DNA from: JAKFFN01 sp036675025
GTDB lineage: Bacteria > Sumerlaeota > Sumerlaeia > Sumerlaeales > Sumerlaeaceae
DNA length: 64,000 bases
Direction of reading: 5' to 3'
Assembly (NCBI GenBank): GCA_036675025.1
Contig: JAKFFN010000055.1
Location: 1-64,000 of the forward strand
Part shown: positions 52,344 to 61,884 of the stretch, piece by piece
Numbering within the stretch: position 1 is the first letter of the stretch
Layout of the letters: each line of letters begins with the position of its first letter
Made by a program: the position numbers and the translations under genes
The notes under the pieces: generated by a model
Told to the model about the DNA's origin: nothing
Databases searched by the model: none
Seen by the model: the letters and a program-made list of their open reading frames with translations, nothing else

Positions 52344-52769
52344 ATGGCATTTTCTGAGCATTCACCCAGAACGCGTGATCCAAAACTCCTGCTGCGCGAA
52401 ATGGACGCGACTTTGCGCATCCGCGAAATTGAAAAGGTTCACCGTTGCCGTGAACGCATCCAGGGGCGCTGGTACGACAGCGGAGTCGCTGCACTTCTAT
52501 TTGTATCCGGGCTCGGGATCCTCATTACCGTGTTTAGAATCATTCCGGCATCCACCGATTTGCTCTTCTGGTTTGTGTTCGGCTGGGTAGCGCTGTTTAT
52601 CCTGTCGCTCATCGCCACCCTCGAGGTCCTGCACTCAAAAACCCTCGCTCTGCGTGAGCTCTGCGATTGGCAGGCGCGAGAACTCTCCGAACTCAGTCAG
52701 CAGGTAAACCGGCTATCGCACCAGCAGTCCATCGTGCAGCAATCTGTTCCGGGAGACAGACAGGGCTAA
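52344..52769 (+). CDS. Small membrane protein with C-terminal coiled coil
   Basis: 141 residues; GGTGGAGGT near the upstream gene's end is the ribosome binding site. Two helices (GVAALLFVSGLGILITVFRI and FWFVFGWVALFILSLIAT) are followed by a helix with heptad-like polar residues (SELSQQVNRLSHQQSIVQQ). Probably co-transcribed with the zincin gene. No family recognised. Confidence 0.7.
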   Translation: MAFSEHSPRTRDPKLLLREMDATLRIREIEKVHRCRERIQGRWYDSGVAALLFVSGLGILITVFRIIPASTDLLFWFVFGWVALFILSLIATLEVLHSKTLALRELCDWQARELSELSQQVNRLSHQQSIVQQSVPGDRQG

Positions 52770-52772
52770 GAT

Positions 52773-53927
52773 CTAAAACTCACCATTTGGCAGGGTGAAT
52801 CCGGCCATGGCCGGCGGAGTTATGGCCTCATCGCCAAAAGACGTCCCGATAGCCCGCGCCGATTTGACAATCGGATGATCCACCGGCACCTTCCGCAGCT
52901 GTTTTACAGAATCCTTCAGCGGAACAGAAACAAAATCCCCACACCTGTAGCTCGCCATCATTCCCCACTGGCCCGCAAGTGCAAGGCATGCCGCCGTATG
53001 TCCAAAACCAGTCGATAGCAGTCGATCCTGCGCACTCGGGGTGCCGCCCCGTTGGATGTGGCCAAGTACCGTCGCGCGAGCCTCTACGCCAGTAGTGGTC
53101 TCTATTTCATCAGCAAGCCGCTGCGCAATACCGCCCAATCGGATTGGATCTGGACTGCTCGCAATCACCTTGCTGACCGTCAGTTCGCCGCCCAGAGCTT
53201 TCGCTCCCTCAGCCACTGCAATAATACTGAACCGCTTGCCGACTTGCGATCTATCTTTAATCACCTGGCAGATAGATTCCATTGTATAAGGAATTTCCGG
53301 TATCAGTATCACGTCAGATCCGCTGGCCACTCCAGAGTAGAGCGTAAGCCACCCCGCATAGCGCCCCATAATTTCCACAACCATGGCCCTGTGGTGGCTC
53401 ATGGCAGTCGAGTGCAGACGGTCGATGCACTCCGTCGCTATCTGCACCGCAGTATCAAAACCAAAAGTTACATCTGTAGCAGCCAGATCGTTATCGATAG
53501 TTTTCGGGACCCCGATGCACTTAAGGCCCTTCTCATCCATAAGCCGTGTCGCCATGCTCATGGATCCATCACCGCCAATGACGATCAAGCCTTCCAGCTT
53601 TAGCTCCGCCATGACTTCGACAACGCGGTCGGAATAGTCCTCAGGCGGCTCTCCGTTTACCTGGTGAGAAGTTGGACTCCACATGAAGGGGTTGTCGCGG
53701 TTGCTGGAACCAAGCATTGTTCCCCCGGTGGTAAGTACGCCGGACAGATCGCAGTTAGTCAACCGCCGCCAACGGCGTTCAAGTATTCCTAGAAAGCCAT
53801 CTTCGAAACCAACTACTTCGTGACCGTGACCGATAATCGTCTTTCCCACAGCTCGAAGCACTGCGTTTAATCCAGGGCAATCACCACCGGCCGTAAGAAT
53901 ACCGAAACGTCGCTTCCCTGTAGTCAT
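52773..53927 (-). CDS. pfkA: 6-phosphofructokinase
   Basis: 384 residues from ATG 53927 with a perfect GGAGGA 6 nt upstream. Glycolytic kinase phosphorylating fructose 6-phosphate. Motifs: GILTAGGDCPGLNAVLRAV, IVIGGDGSMSMA (GGDGS, ATP-type; PPi enzymes have GGDD), VPKTIDNDLAATD (catalytic TIDND) and VEIMGRYAGWLTLYSG, then HIQRGGTPSAQDRL. Long for the bacterial ATP form, near the mixed group. It follows alaS by 19 nt, so alaS-pfkA is likely one operon. Convergent with the small membrane gene. Confidence 0.94.
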   Translation of the reverse strand: MTTGKRRFGILTAGGDCPGLNAVLRAVGKTIIGHGHEVVGFEDGFLGILERRWRRLTNCDLSGVLTTGGTMLGSSNRDNPFMWSPTSHQVNGEPPEDYSDRVVEVMAELKLEGLIVIGGDGSMSMATRLMDEKGLKCIGVPKTIDNDLAATDVTFGFDTAVQIATECIDRLHSTAMSHHRAMVVEIMGRYAGWLTLYSGVASGSDVILIPEIPYTMESICQVIKDRSQVGKRFSIIAVAEGAKALGGELTVSKVIASSPDPIRLGGIAQRLADEIETTTGVEARATVLGHIQRGGTPSAQDRLLSTGFGHTAACLALAGQWGMMASYRCGDFVSVPLKDSVKQLRKVPVDHPIVKSARAIGTSFGDEAITPPAMAGFTLPNGEF

Positions 53928-53946
53928 TGCTATCCTCCAAGTTGGA

Positions 53947-56900
53947 TCAGGAAAAAGTTTCAATCTTATTACGGGCAAATTTACGTCCGGATTCAAGTGC
54001 CTCATGCAACTTTTGAGGATCCTTGGCTCCGGCCATGGCCATTTCTGCCTTGCCGCCGCCGCTACCGCCTGCCACCTGCGCAGCCTGGCGGATGATATCG
54101 CCCGCAGCAAGGCCACGCGCCGCCACATCTTTGCTGGCACCAGCAATCAGCGCAACCTTCCCATCAACTACCGATCCAAGCAAAGCGAACAGGTTCTCAG
54201 GCTGACGCGACTTCATCGCATCGTACGCATCACGCAGGCCCTTGGCATCAACCCCGGAAAACTGGTGAACCACCAGCTTAACCCCGTTAATTGTCTCTGC
54301 TTTCGCCAGCACATCCGCTGCGTCAGCACCGCTTGATGCAGCCTGCATCTTGCTGAGTTCACGCCGCGCGTTTTTCAGTTCTTCCTGCAGCGACGCAATT
54401 CGCTCACTGACTTTCGCCCGGGGAACCTTAAGGTCCTCCGCCAGTTTCTTGAGGGTCTGCCGTTCCAACTGGATCAGTTCCACAGCTGCCCGGCCGGTTA
54501 CGGCCTCAATGCGCCGGACCCCAGCCGACACCGCACTCTCTGAAACTATAAGAACCGGTCCCGTCTCGCCAGTAGAAAGCAAGTGCGTACCGCCGCAAAA
54601 CTCGGTGTCCCACTGCGGGATATCCACCACACGTACCCTTTGCCCATACTTTTCGCCAAACGGCGCGATTATGCCAGGCAGCTCACGGGCTTCCTCCAGG
54701 CTCATCCAGGTGATCTGCAGGGCCACGTCATCCATCACCTGCTCGTTCACCAGTTTTTCAATCTCAGCCAGCGCGTCCGCGCTTACTGCATCCGGATTCG
54801 TAAAGTCAAACCGCAGGTAATCCGGCCCCACGTATGAACCTTGCTGCGTAACGTGCGTACCTACCACCCGCTTCAGCGCCCCTTGCAGGATATGGGTAGC
54901 TGTATGGTTCCGCATGATGTCCATGCGTCGTTCCACATCAATACCGGCATCAAGCACGCTATCCAGAGAGAGCGCCCCGTTTTCTACCGTTCCAAAGTGC
55001 ACATAGATTTCATCGGCCGACTTATGTACGTCATACACTCGCACCCGGCAGTTGCCTTCGGTCAGCCATCCTGTATCTGCAACCTGGCCGCCAGACTCCG
55101 CATAAAACGGCGTCTGGTCCAAAACAAGCGCCACATCGTCACCCGCAGTAGCTTCAGATACAGCTTTGCCATCCTTATAAATGCCGAGCACCATGATGTT
55201 TGGCACTGTAGCTACAGGATAGGCGCCGGAGAAAAAATCATCTTCGTCCATCGCGTCGATGATCTCTTCGTCAGACGGAAAATCATCAGGCATATCGAAA
55301 GGCAGATCGTCTTCGTTGGCATCGATGAAGCCCTCAAAGTCGTCGTCTTTCCCCTTCATCTTCCCAAACAAATCCGAAATGCTGTTTTGAAAGTTCTGAA
55401 ATTCCTTCGACTTAAACAACGTTTCCATGTCCTCTGCGTTATCAGGACCTTCATCGTCGTCACTGTCGTCATAATCCCCATCTTCCAGCTCCAGGCCCTC
55501 CAGCGATCCCTCGGGATCCAGCATGTTCTGGAGCATTTCCATAGCCTGTGGGCCGCTCTCTTCCGGATATCCGAGAAACGCCGTCGGCCCATGTTCCAGG
55601 CTGATGACCTTAAGGTATTCTGTCAGGTCAGCCAGCTTGGTACCTTTGCTGGTTTGTCTGCTGATTTCCTGGTGTTCAGCCACATGCTTCTTATAAGATT
55701 CCATATCGATGCTGAAACCACGCTCAGTCGCGATTTCCAGTATATCGTCCAGCGGAAGTCCATACGTTGCCGTCAGCTGAAAAACGTCAGCGCCACTAAT
55801 CTGCGGCGTTGAGCTTCCGGCGGTCGACAGCAGTGAGTCCAGCCGGGTCAGCCCGGCTCCAAGAGTCTGTACATACGCATTTTCTTCTGTGCGGATAACT
55901 TTGCGCAGGTGTTCCGGCGAACGTTTCAGTTCCGGGTATGTGTCTCCCATCACCCGGATCACTGTATCCACCAGCTGCTCCATAAATGGCTCTTCCTTGC
56001 CGGCTCGTCGGGCATATCGAGCCGCACGCCGCAGCAGCCTGCGCATTACATAGCCGCGGCCTTCATTGCCTGGAAGTATGCCCTCGCTGATGACAAACGT
56101 CAGTGCGCGCATGTGGTCCGCTACCACGTTTACTGCCTGCTGCAACTCAAGGGGAGCTTTTTGGTACTCGCCCACTCCCATAAGTTCAGCCGCATGTTCC
56201 ACAATGGGAAGCAGCAGATCAGTCGTATAAGGGCTTTCTTTCTCCTGCACAAGGCAGCACAGGCGTTCAAGCCCCATGCCCGTATCCACGCCACGGTTTT
56301 TCAGCGGCGGACGGCTCCCGTCCTTCTGCTGATCGAATTGCGGAAATACACAGTTCCAGAATTCCAGGAACCGGCTGCCCGGATCGTCATCGTTAATCGT
56401 CGCATGCTGAAAAGTTAAGCCGGCGCCATACTTTTCGCCGCGATCGTAGTATAGCTCGCTACACGGGCCGCACGCACCCGTTTCACCGGCAGGGCCCCAG
56501 AAATTATCCCTCGCCCCCAGGCGCACCATGCGCTCTTCCGGCATTCCAATTTCTTTGGTCCAGATGTCCCACGCTTCGTCGTCATCTTCGTAAACGCTCG
56601 CATAAATCCGGCTTGGATCAAGCTTCACAACCTGCGTTGAGAACTCCCAGGCCCACGTCAGCGCTTCCCGCTTAAAATAATCGCCAAATGAGAAGTTGCC
56701 CAGCATCTCGAAGAACGTATGGTGGCGAAGCGTGCGGCCCACGTTTTCCAGGTCGCTGCCTTTGCCGCCGGCGCGCATACACTTCTGTACGCTACAGGCG
56801 CGGCGATATGGCAACTCTCCACTGCCCGCATAAAGCGGCTTGAACTGGACCATTCCCGCCGTGGTAAAGAGCAGCGTCGGGTCATCCGGCGGCACCAGGG

Positions 56901-56976
56901 GCGATGATCCAACAACCTTATGGTCGCGCTGGGAGAAAAAATCGAGGTAGGCTTTACGTATCTGCTGGGCTTTCAT
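53947..56976 (-). CDS. alaS: Alanyl-tRNA synthetase with a ~115-residue acidic insertion
   Basis: 1009 residues; typical AlaRS is about 870-880. Charges tRNA-Ala and edits Ser/Gly mischarging. N-terminal class II core: HHTFFEMLGNFSFGDYFKRE, GNEGRGYVMRRLLRRA, GVDTGMGLERL. Editing domain has NHTATHILQGAL and CGGTHLLSTGETG zinc ligands, and the C-terminal C-Ala region has GGSGGGKAEMAMAG. Between TAFLGYPEE (~469) and VLGIYKDGKAVSEA (~590) lies an acidic low-complexity stretch (DGDYDDSDDDEGPDNAED, FEGFIDANEDDLPFDMPD, IIDAMDEDDFFSGAY). That position is normally a short linker. No frameshift is seen. Confidence 0.96.
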   Translation of the reverse strand: MKAQQIRKAYLDFFSQRDHKVVGSSPLVPPDDPTLLFTTAGMVQFKPLYAGSGELPYRRACSVQKCMRAGGKGSDLENVGRTLRHHTFFEMLGNFSFGDYFKREALTWAWEFSTQVVKLDPSRIYASVYEDDDEAWDIWTKEIGMPEERMVRLGARDNFWGPAGETGACGPCSELYYDRGEKYGAGLTFQHATINDDDPGSRFLEFWNCVFPQFDQQKDGSRPPLKNRGVDTGMGLERLCCLVQEKESPYTTDLLLPIVEHAAELMGVGEYQKAPLELQQAVNVVADHMRALTFVISEGILPGNEGRGYVMRRLLRRAARYARRAGKEEPFMEQLVDTVIRVMGDTYPELKRSPEHLRKVIRTEENAYVQTLGAGLTRLDSLLSTAGSSTPQISGADVFQLTATYGLPLDDILEIATERGFSIDMESYKKHVAEHQEISRQTSKGTKLADLTEYLKVISLEHGPTAFLGYPEESGPQAMEMLQNMLDPEGSLEGLELEDGDYDDSDDDEGPDNAEDMETLFKSKEFQNFQNSISDLFGKMKGKDDDFEGFIDANEDDLPFDMPDDFPSDEEIIDAMDEDDFFSGAYPVATVPNIMVLGIYKDGKAVSEATAGDDVALVLDQTPFYAESGGQVADTGWLTEGNCRVRVYDVHKSADEIYVHFGTVENGALSLDSVLDAGIDVERRMDIMRNHTATHILQGALKRVVGTHVTQQGSYVGPDYLRFDFTNPDAVSADALAEIEKLVNEQVMDDVALQITWMSLEEARELPGIIAPFGEKYGQRVRVVDIPQWDTEFCGGTHLLSTGETGPVLIVSESAVSAGVRRIEAVTGRAAVELIQLERQTLKKLAEDLKVPRAKVSERIASLQEELKNARRELSKMQAASSGADAADVLAKAETINGVKLVVHQFSGVDAKGLRDAYDAMKSRQPENLFALLGSVVDGKVALIAGASKDVAARGLAAGDIIRQAAQVAGGSGGGKAEMAMAGAKDPQKLHEALESGRKFARNKIETFS

Positions 56977-57113
56977 ATCACCGGTTCTGACATACTGATT
57001 TCAGCTTTCTTCATGGGAAAACAGGCCATTATATTAATACAATTCAATTTACCATAAATCCCGCACAGTTTCACGGATTGATAGCGAACTTCCTGGCATA
57101 GCAAAGCATTGTT

Positions 57114-57911
57114 TCAGCCGTTTAGATCGCGCCTCGTAAAAACTCCATAAGCGATACCTAGGAATGCCACCGAACTTGCCAGGCTGGTAATCAGCAGCAG
57201 GTGCATGTTATCCTGGTTCCACGACTCCGGAATTCCGCTGGCGATGCTGTTGCCAATCCCGATCGCGTCGTCATAGTAGCTGCTGAAAACGTAATCATCC
57301 ACGTTGCGCACCAGGGCTTGGGCAGTGTACATAAACATAACCAGTCCCACCGCCACCCCGATAGCTGTCGCCACACTGCGAGATAACACACTTACAAGCA
57401 GCGCGAAACACACGGTAGCAGCATGCGGCAGATACGTCAGGCCAAGGGCAATCCCAAAGATCGCCAGTTGCCCCGACGCCGGCGGCAGGTCCAGCCCTTC
57501 GTCGAATGAGTTGGTTAGGGGGTAACTGGCGGCTATTGGCAGCGCCACAATCAGGTTTGCAGCAAACATCAGCACCAGGTAAATTAGCCCGGTAATTAGC
57601 TTCGCATGTAGAAAATGGGAGCGGTAAATCGGCCGGGGCAGCAGCATTCGCAGGCTTCCACGACTCGTCTCCGACGCAATTAAGGTCGACGCAAACACTG
57701 TTGAAAATATAGGGATTATGGAGGTCGAAACAAGGTTCAGGTTGAAAGTTAGGTAAACTCGCGAGCTGAGTTCGCCGGGTGCCCCCAGCCGTTCAACCGT
57801 ATGCTTCGCCATAAAGGCCGTCAGCGCACTTAAGGCCAATCCCATCCAGGGCAGCTTCAGCCGCACGGCTTTTGTAAACTCTGCTGATATGAGGCGGGTC
57901 AGGGCGGCCAT
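57114..57911 (-). CDS. ABC-2-type membrane permease
   Basis: 265 residues, six helices. N-terminus LTRLISAEFTKAVRLKLPWM then a helix; conserved SETSRGSLRMLLPRPIYRSH; terminal GIPESWNQDNMH loop and final helices ending RRDLNG. This fits ABC-2/NatB-like permeases used with a separate ATPase. No ATPase gene is within the window next to it; upstream is the divergent tatD. Substrate unknown. Confidence 0.85.
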   Translation of the reverse strand: MAALTRLISAEFTKAVRLKLPWMGLALSALTAFMAKHTVERLGAPGELSSRVYLTFNLNLVSTSIIPIFSTVFASTLIASETSRGSLRMLLPRPIYRSHFLHAKLITGLIYLVLMFAANLIVALPIAASYPLTNSFDEGLDLPPASGQLAIFGIALGLTYLPHAATVCFALLVSVLSRSVATAIGVAVGLVMFMYTAQALVRNVDDYVFSSYYDDAIGIGNSIASGIPESWNQDNMHLLLITSLASSVAFLGIAYGVFTRRDLNG

Positions 57912-58070
57912 TGCTTATCCGTGAAGTACCTCGCTTTTGCATATCTTGTTTGTAAAGGGGGAAAGCAAATGAACGGCCAAAGAAATCCGCAGTAAGATCA
58001 ATGGCAGGAATGATCCCTCATGTTTTCTGTTGATACCATCGGCAGCCAGAAGGCTCATGAGGTTAAGACC

Positions 58071-58862
58071 ATGATTGATACACATTCACACATCCACGGA
58101 CGGGAATTTATTGAAGACTTCCCGGAAATGCTAAAGCGAGCGCAGGACGCCGGTGTCGAGCGTGTGGCTCTGGTTGGCGTTCACATGGAAGATACCGACC
58201 GTGCGCTTGCAGTTGCCCAGGCTAACCCACATTGCTACGTTGTAGCCGGAGTTCATCCTCATGAAGCGAAGCTTTGGAATCAGGCTGCTTGCGAAACGCT
58301 CAAGGGGCAGATCACGGCCAACCGCGATCATGTGGTGGCAGTAGGGGAGATGGGACTCGACTATCATTATGATTTTGCTCCGAAAGACGATCAGCGCAAA
58401 GCATTCCTTGGGCAGCTGAACCTTGCCCGCGAACTGGACCTGCCAATCGTCATCCACTGCCGTGAGGCTTATGATGACTGTCTCGAGATTCTGAAAGACT
58501 TTTACGTTGATGCACCGGCCGACCCTGCCAGGCCGCGGGGCGTACTGCATTGCTGGTTTGGCACCCTGGCACAGGCAAGTGAGTCTGTGGCGCTCGGTTT
58601 TATGCTCGGCATAGGCGGAGCCTGCACCTTTAAGAAAGCAGACGAACTCCATCGCGTTGTCTCAGAAATTCCCCTTGAACACTTCGTGCTGGAAACCGAT
58701 GCCCCCTATATGGCGCCCGTACCCTACCGCGGAAAACGCAACGAACCCGCATTCCTAACCCACGTAGTAGCCCGCATCGCAGAACTTAAAGGCATCATGC
58801 CCGCAGAAGTCGCCGAAATCACCACCGCCAACGCAAAGCGTCTTTATCGCTGGACAGACTAA
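58071..58862 (+). CDS. tatD: TatD-family metal-dependent DNase
   Basis: 263 residues from ATG 58071 with GAGG upstream (a further upstream ATG adds 17 alien residues). Metallo-hydrolase TIM barrel: MIDTHSHIHG (HxH), VAVGEMGLDYHYD (Glu), LPIVIHCREAYDD (His), GVLHCWFGTL (His) and VLETDAPYMAPV (Asp). TatD enzymes act as 3'-5' exonucleases or general DNases. Confidence 0.96.
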   Translation: MIDTHSHIHGREFIEDFPEMLKRAQDAGVERVALVGVHMEDTDRALAVAQANPHCYVVAGVHPHEAKLWNQAACETLKGQITANRDHVVAVGEMGLDYHYDFAPKDDQRKAFLGQLNLARELDLPIVIHCREAYDDCLEILKDFYVDAPADPARPRGVLHCWFGTLAQASESVALGFMLGIGGACTFKKADELHRVVSEIPLEHFVLETDAPYMAPVPYRGKRNEPAFLTHVVARIAELKGIMPAEVAEITTANAKRLYRWTD

Positions 58863-59004
58863 CCAAGGTGAACACCCGCAAAAACCCGCGCAGCACTGTT
58901 CGGCTGTCCGCGCAACGCCAAGTGCCGATAAAGCAGCACCTTCTTGAAGTGCGCCCGCTTGCTGGCGCTCTTGGAAAACTACTCATTGCCCCTCAATCTG
59001 CCCC

Positions 59005-60285
59005 ATGACACCTAACCTCACCCATCTCCCACGCTACACCGACTTCAACCCCCTCGTTCCCGTTTACTGTGCCACCCCCAACGATGGCCGCCTTATCCAC
59101 CGCTTTTTTGATTCCAGCCCCCTCAGCCCCAGCGGCCGCTACCTCGCCCTCACCCGCTTCCCTTTTGAAGATCGCTCTCCCAAACCCGGAGATACAGCCG
59201 AAGTCGTGCTTGTTAATCTGGAATCAGTTCACTTTACCACTATTGCCACTACCGAGGCCTGGGGCTCACAACTTGGGGCCCAAGTTCAATGGGGAAGTAG
59301 CGATAATGACCTCTACTTCAATCAAATGGCCTCCGCCACCTTGCAGCCCCATGGCATACGTTACAACGTGTCAACCGGCGAAAGCTACCCTCTCTGCGGC
59401 ACCATCTACCACATATCACCCGATGGCAGCCATTCCGCCAGTCCATGCCTCCTCCGTACTTCCCGCACCCAGCTCGGCTACGGCGTCCTTGTGCCCGACA
59501 AACTCATTCCCGAAAACCACGGCGCCCCCACCGATGACGGGGTCTATGTCACCGACACCAATACTGGCGACTCCCGCCTTCTCACGTCCATCCACTCTAT
59601 CGTCTCCTCCGTCCCGTACTTGTCATCCGCAAACTACGCCGATGGCGACTTCTACGTTTTCCACACGAAGTGGAGCCCCGACGGCGAACGTATTATGGTC
59701 ATCCTCCGCTGGACGCCGCGCCAGCCAAAACGCCGATTCTGGCAAAAGGCTAAACCCGCCAGCAAGAAGACCATGCGCAAGTTTGTCCTCACCATCGCCG
59801 CCGATGGCACCGATCCCCGCATTGCTATCACCGATGAGCTCTGGGCCCGCGGCGGCCATCACCCAAACTGGTGCCCCGACAGCCGCCATGTCATGATGAA
59901 TCTGGATCTTAACGGTGATGGCCTACGGTTTGTGCAGGCAGATTTAGATGGCAAAACCATTAACCTGATGCACCCTACCGCCGGCGGCTCCGGACACCCG
60001 TCGCTCCACCCTAATGGCCGATTCCTTCTCACAGACGCCTACCCCGGCGAACCCGCCAGCTACGGCGATGGCACCGTTCCCATCCGCTTCATTGACCTCC
60101 AGACAGGCGAAGAGAAGGTCATCGCCCGCATTAACTCCCGCCCCGCCTATGTAGGCGACCGCAAAGAAATGCGCCTCGACGCCCACCCCGCCTGGGATCG
60201 GTCCGGCAACTATATCATCTTTAATGGCTGTCCAACCGGCACACGCCAGGTCTTCATCGCGGACGTCACCTCCTTGGTGAGCTAA
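59005..60285 (+). CDS. Beta-propeller protein, oligogalacturonate-lyase (PL22)-like
   Basis: 426 residues, no signal peptide evident. TolB-like blade repeats (DSSPLSPSGRYLALTRFPF, HTKWSPDGERIMVIL, NWCPDSRHVMMNLDLNGDG, HPSLHPNGRFLLTD, HPAWDRSGNYIIFNG). His-rich motifs GGHHPNW and GSGHPSLHP, then DAHPAW, lie where PL22 lyases coordinate Mn2+. Such lyases cleave oligogalacturonides. A basic loop (RQPKRRFWQKAKPASKKTM) is inserted mid-protein. Codons are strongly C-ending, as in the GH3 gene. The ATG has no clear ribosome binding site. Confidence 0.75.
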   Translation: MTPNLTHLPRYTDFNPLVPVYCATPNDGRLIHRFFDSSPLSPSGRYLALTRFPFEDRSPKPGDTAEVVLVNLESVHFTTIATTEAWGSQLGAQVQWGSSDNDLYFNQMASATLQPHGIRYNVSTGESYPLCGTIYHISPDGSHSASPCLLRTSRTQLGYGVLVPDKLIPENHGAPTDDGVYVTDTNTGDSRLLTSIHSIVSSVPYLSSANYADGDFYVFHTKWSPDGERIMVILRWTPRQPKRRFWQKAKPASKKTMRKFVLTIAADGTDPRIAITDELWARGGHHPNWCPDSRHVMMNLDLNGDGLRFVQADLDGKTINLMHPTAGGSGHPSLHPNGRFLLTDAYPGEPASYGDGTVPIRFIDLQTGEEKVIARINSRPAYVGDRKEMRLDAHPAWDRSGNYIIFNGCPTGTRQVFIADVTSLVS

Positions 60286-60320
60286 CACTAATGCCCACGT
60301 GTGCCACTCCGTCATAACGC

Positions 60321-60349
60321 AAAACGGCAGCGCCGCTTCCGACGCTGCC
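60321..60349 (-). terminator. Terminator of the saccharopine-dehydrogenase-like gene
   Basis: On the minus strand GGCAGCG pairs with CGCTGCC (9-10 nt loop), followed by GTTTTG. It starts 38 nt after the stop codon. Confidence 0.7.
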
Positions 60350-60387
60350 ATAATATTTTGGCGCCTTTTGCGGCTAAACCAAATCTG

Positions 60388-61371
60388 CTACTGCGGCCAG
60401 CGTGGCATCAGGTCCGCGCTGGTAAACAGACCCGCAATACCCTGGCTGTTGAGCCAGAAGCCGGCATTCATGTATCCAAGGGCCGGGCCGTTCACATTCG
60501 CTGCCATGCTGGTTTCGTCGCCGAGGATAAACTGGTGAGTGGCTTTCTTACCCTCAAATGTGGTACCTGTAATTTTCACATTCGTGCTCACTGGTTTCTT
60601 TGGGTTCCGTGTGTCCACCAGGCCGCCAACCTTCACCCTCGCCCGCTCAAGGATGCCCGCCTGCTCGAGCATGATATCGTCAGCGTGCTCCATGTTGACC
60701 AGCTCAAGCAGGCCATTGCGTTTCTCCAGCTCCTGCTCAATTTCCTGATCCGACATGGCCGAAACCTTGTTCACATCAAATCCGGCCAAATGAGCAATGT
60801 CTTCACGGATCGTTGCGCGATACGCATCCCAGTTGGGAATTCCCACACCAAACCATATCGTCACATCTTCCACTTCCACAAACGACTGCGCAGCCAGCGC
60901 CGCCGCTGCCGTCAGCAGACCCGGCGTCGCGCCGCAACCTGTCACGTAAGTAATACCCGCTTTTGCCAGCACTTCGCGCCGTTCAAACACCATGTCCATG
61001 GCTGAAGTGCGCTTCAGCGCGTCCACAACTACGCCTTTGTAGCCACTGGCAATAATCTTGTCGATGGTCTCAGGGATAAACTCGTTAGGCAGGTTCGGCA
61101 AAGCCAGGAAGATGCCATCGATCTCGGAGTGGCGCGCCAGCACTTCGGCGATAGGATCGGCAGCGCGATTGCCGCTATGGAGATCACCAACGGTATGCCC
61201 CGGCGGCAGGTTCTCAAACACTGCTGACTCGATGCCATCAGTATCAAAAGCATAACCTTCGGTGTCGCAGATTGCCACCAGTTTCAGGGATTTCTTAAAA
61301 TCAAGAAGCCGAGCCATATTACGGCCAAGGCCGCCGGCACCCAAAACTGCTACATGTTTCACTGCGCGCAT
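60388..61371 (-). CDS. Saccharopine-dehydrogenase-like oxidoreductase
   Basis: 327 residues. Rossmann N-terminus HVAVLGAGGLGRNMARLL (GxGGxG) and CDTEGYAFDTDGIE; then FLALPNLPNEFIPETID, YVTGCGATPGLLTAAAALAA and DVTIWFGVGIPNWDAYRATI. The C-terminal domain ends with MAANVNGPALGYMNAG and TSADLMPRWP. Similar proteins occur in cyanobacteria and other phyla with unknown substrate. Its own terminator follows. Confidence 0.85.
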   Translation of the reverse strand: MRAVKHVAVLGAGGLGRNMARLLDFKKSLKLVAICDTEGYAFDTDGIESAVFENLPPGHTVGDLHSGNRAADPIAEVLARHSEIDGIFLALPNLPNEFIPETIDKIIASGYKGVVVDALKRTSAMDMVFERREVLAKAGITYVTGCGATPGLLTAAAALAAQSFVEVEDVTIWFGVGIPNWDAYRATIREDIAHLAGFDVNKVSAMSDQEIEQELEKRNGLLELVNMEHADDIMLEQAGILERARVKVGGLVDTRNPKKPVSTNVKITGTTFEGKKATHQFILGDETSMAANVNGPALGYMNAGFWLNSQGIAGLFTSADLMPRWPQ

Positions 61372-61443
61372 AGTGTTACTTTCTCCGAGAGCATAATCTG
61401 AGTCTGAAAACGCGCCGGTACGGCGCCTGTTGCAAGGGAAAAT

Positions 61444-61884
61444 TCACGGCAGGTTTTCAATGTCTATTCGATCCTTTGCCCTGTTTGTCGAAAGCTTATT
61501 CTTTATAAGGTCATCTTTACCTATGAAACGAGCTGCGACACCCTCAATGTTCACCCGAATGACATTGGGAGCAGCTTCTTCAAAGCTTACGCCTGATATA
61601 GTGTTTAGAAGGTCAACTCGAACGGGCGGAACTCCAAACGTTACAAGATCGCCAGATTTAGACAGATCGGTTGCCTCAATTGCTTTTCGAGTAAATCCAT
61701 GCTCTACCAATGCCGATGTTAGCTTCGTGACATTGTCTGCTGTTAACCTATAGAAAATGTCTAAGTCTTTTGTGAAGCGAGGAAAACCGTGGACGCCTAA
61801 TGCGTAGGCTCCAACAACCATGTAATCAACTCTGTGCTTTTCGAGTAACAGTAATAATTCTCTGAAGTCGACATGGGTAATCAT
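61444..61884 (-). CDS. Minimal nucleotidyltransferase (DUF6036/AbiEii-like)
   Basis: 146 residues. NTase-fold motif VDYMVVGAYALGVHGFPRFT followed by KDLDIFY (the DLD metal-binding pair). RVDLLNTISGVSFEEAA and RFIGKDDLIKNKLSTNR match the DUF6036/AbiEii-type family. Its start lies 59 nt inside the preceding 62-codon gene in another frame, so the pair is translationally coupled. A toxin or antitoxin role is inferred from the type. Confidence 0.85.
   Translation of the reverse strand: MITHVDFRELLLLLEKHRVDYMVVGAYALGVHGFPRFTKDLDIFYRLTADNVTKLTSALVEHGFTRKAIEATDLSKSGDLVTFGVPPVRVDLLNTISGVSFEEAAPNVIRVNIEGVAARFIGKDDLIKNKLSTNRAKDRIDIENLP

Noticed and set aside
53928..54146. N-terminal extension of phosphofructokinase
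   Set aside because: It overlaps the alaS 3' end; ATG 53927 has an ideal GGAGGA site and matches the family start.
54841..55812. 323-codon plus-strand frame opposite alaS
   Set aside because: Antisense to conserved AlaRS sequence and its acidic insertion; no features.
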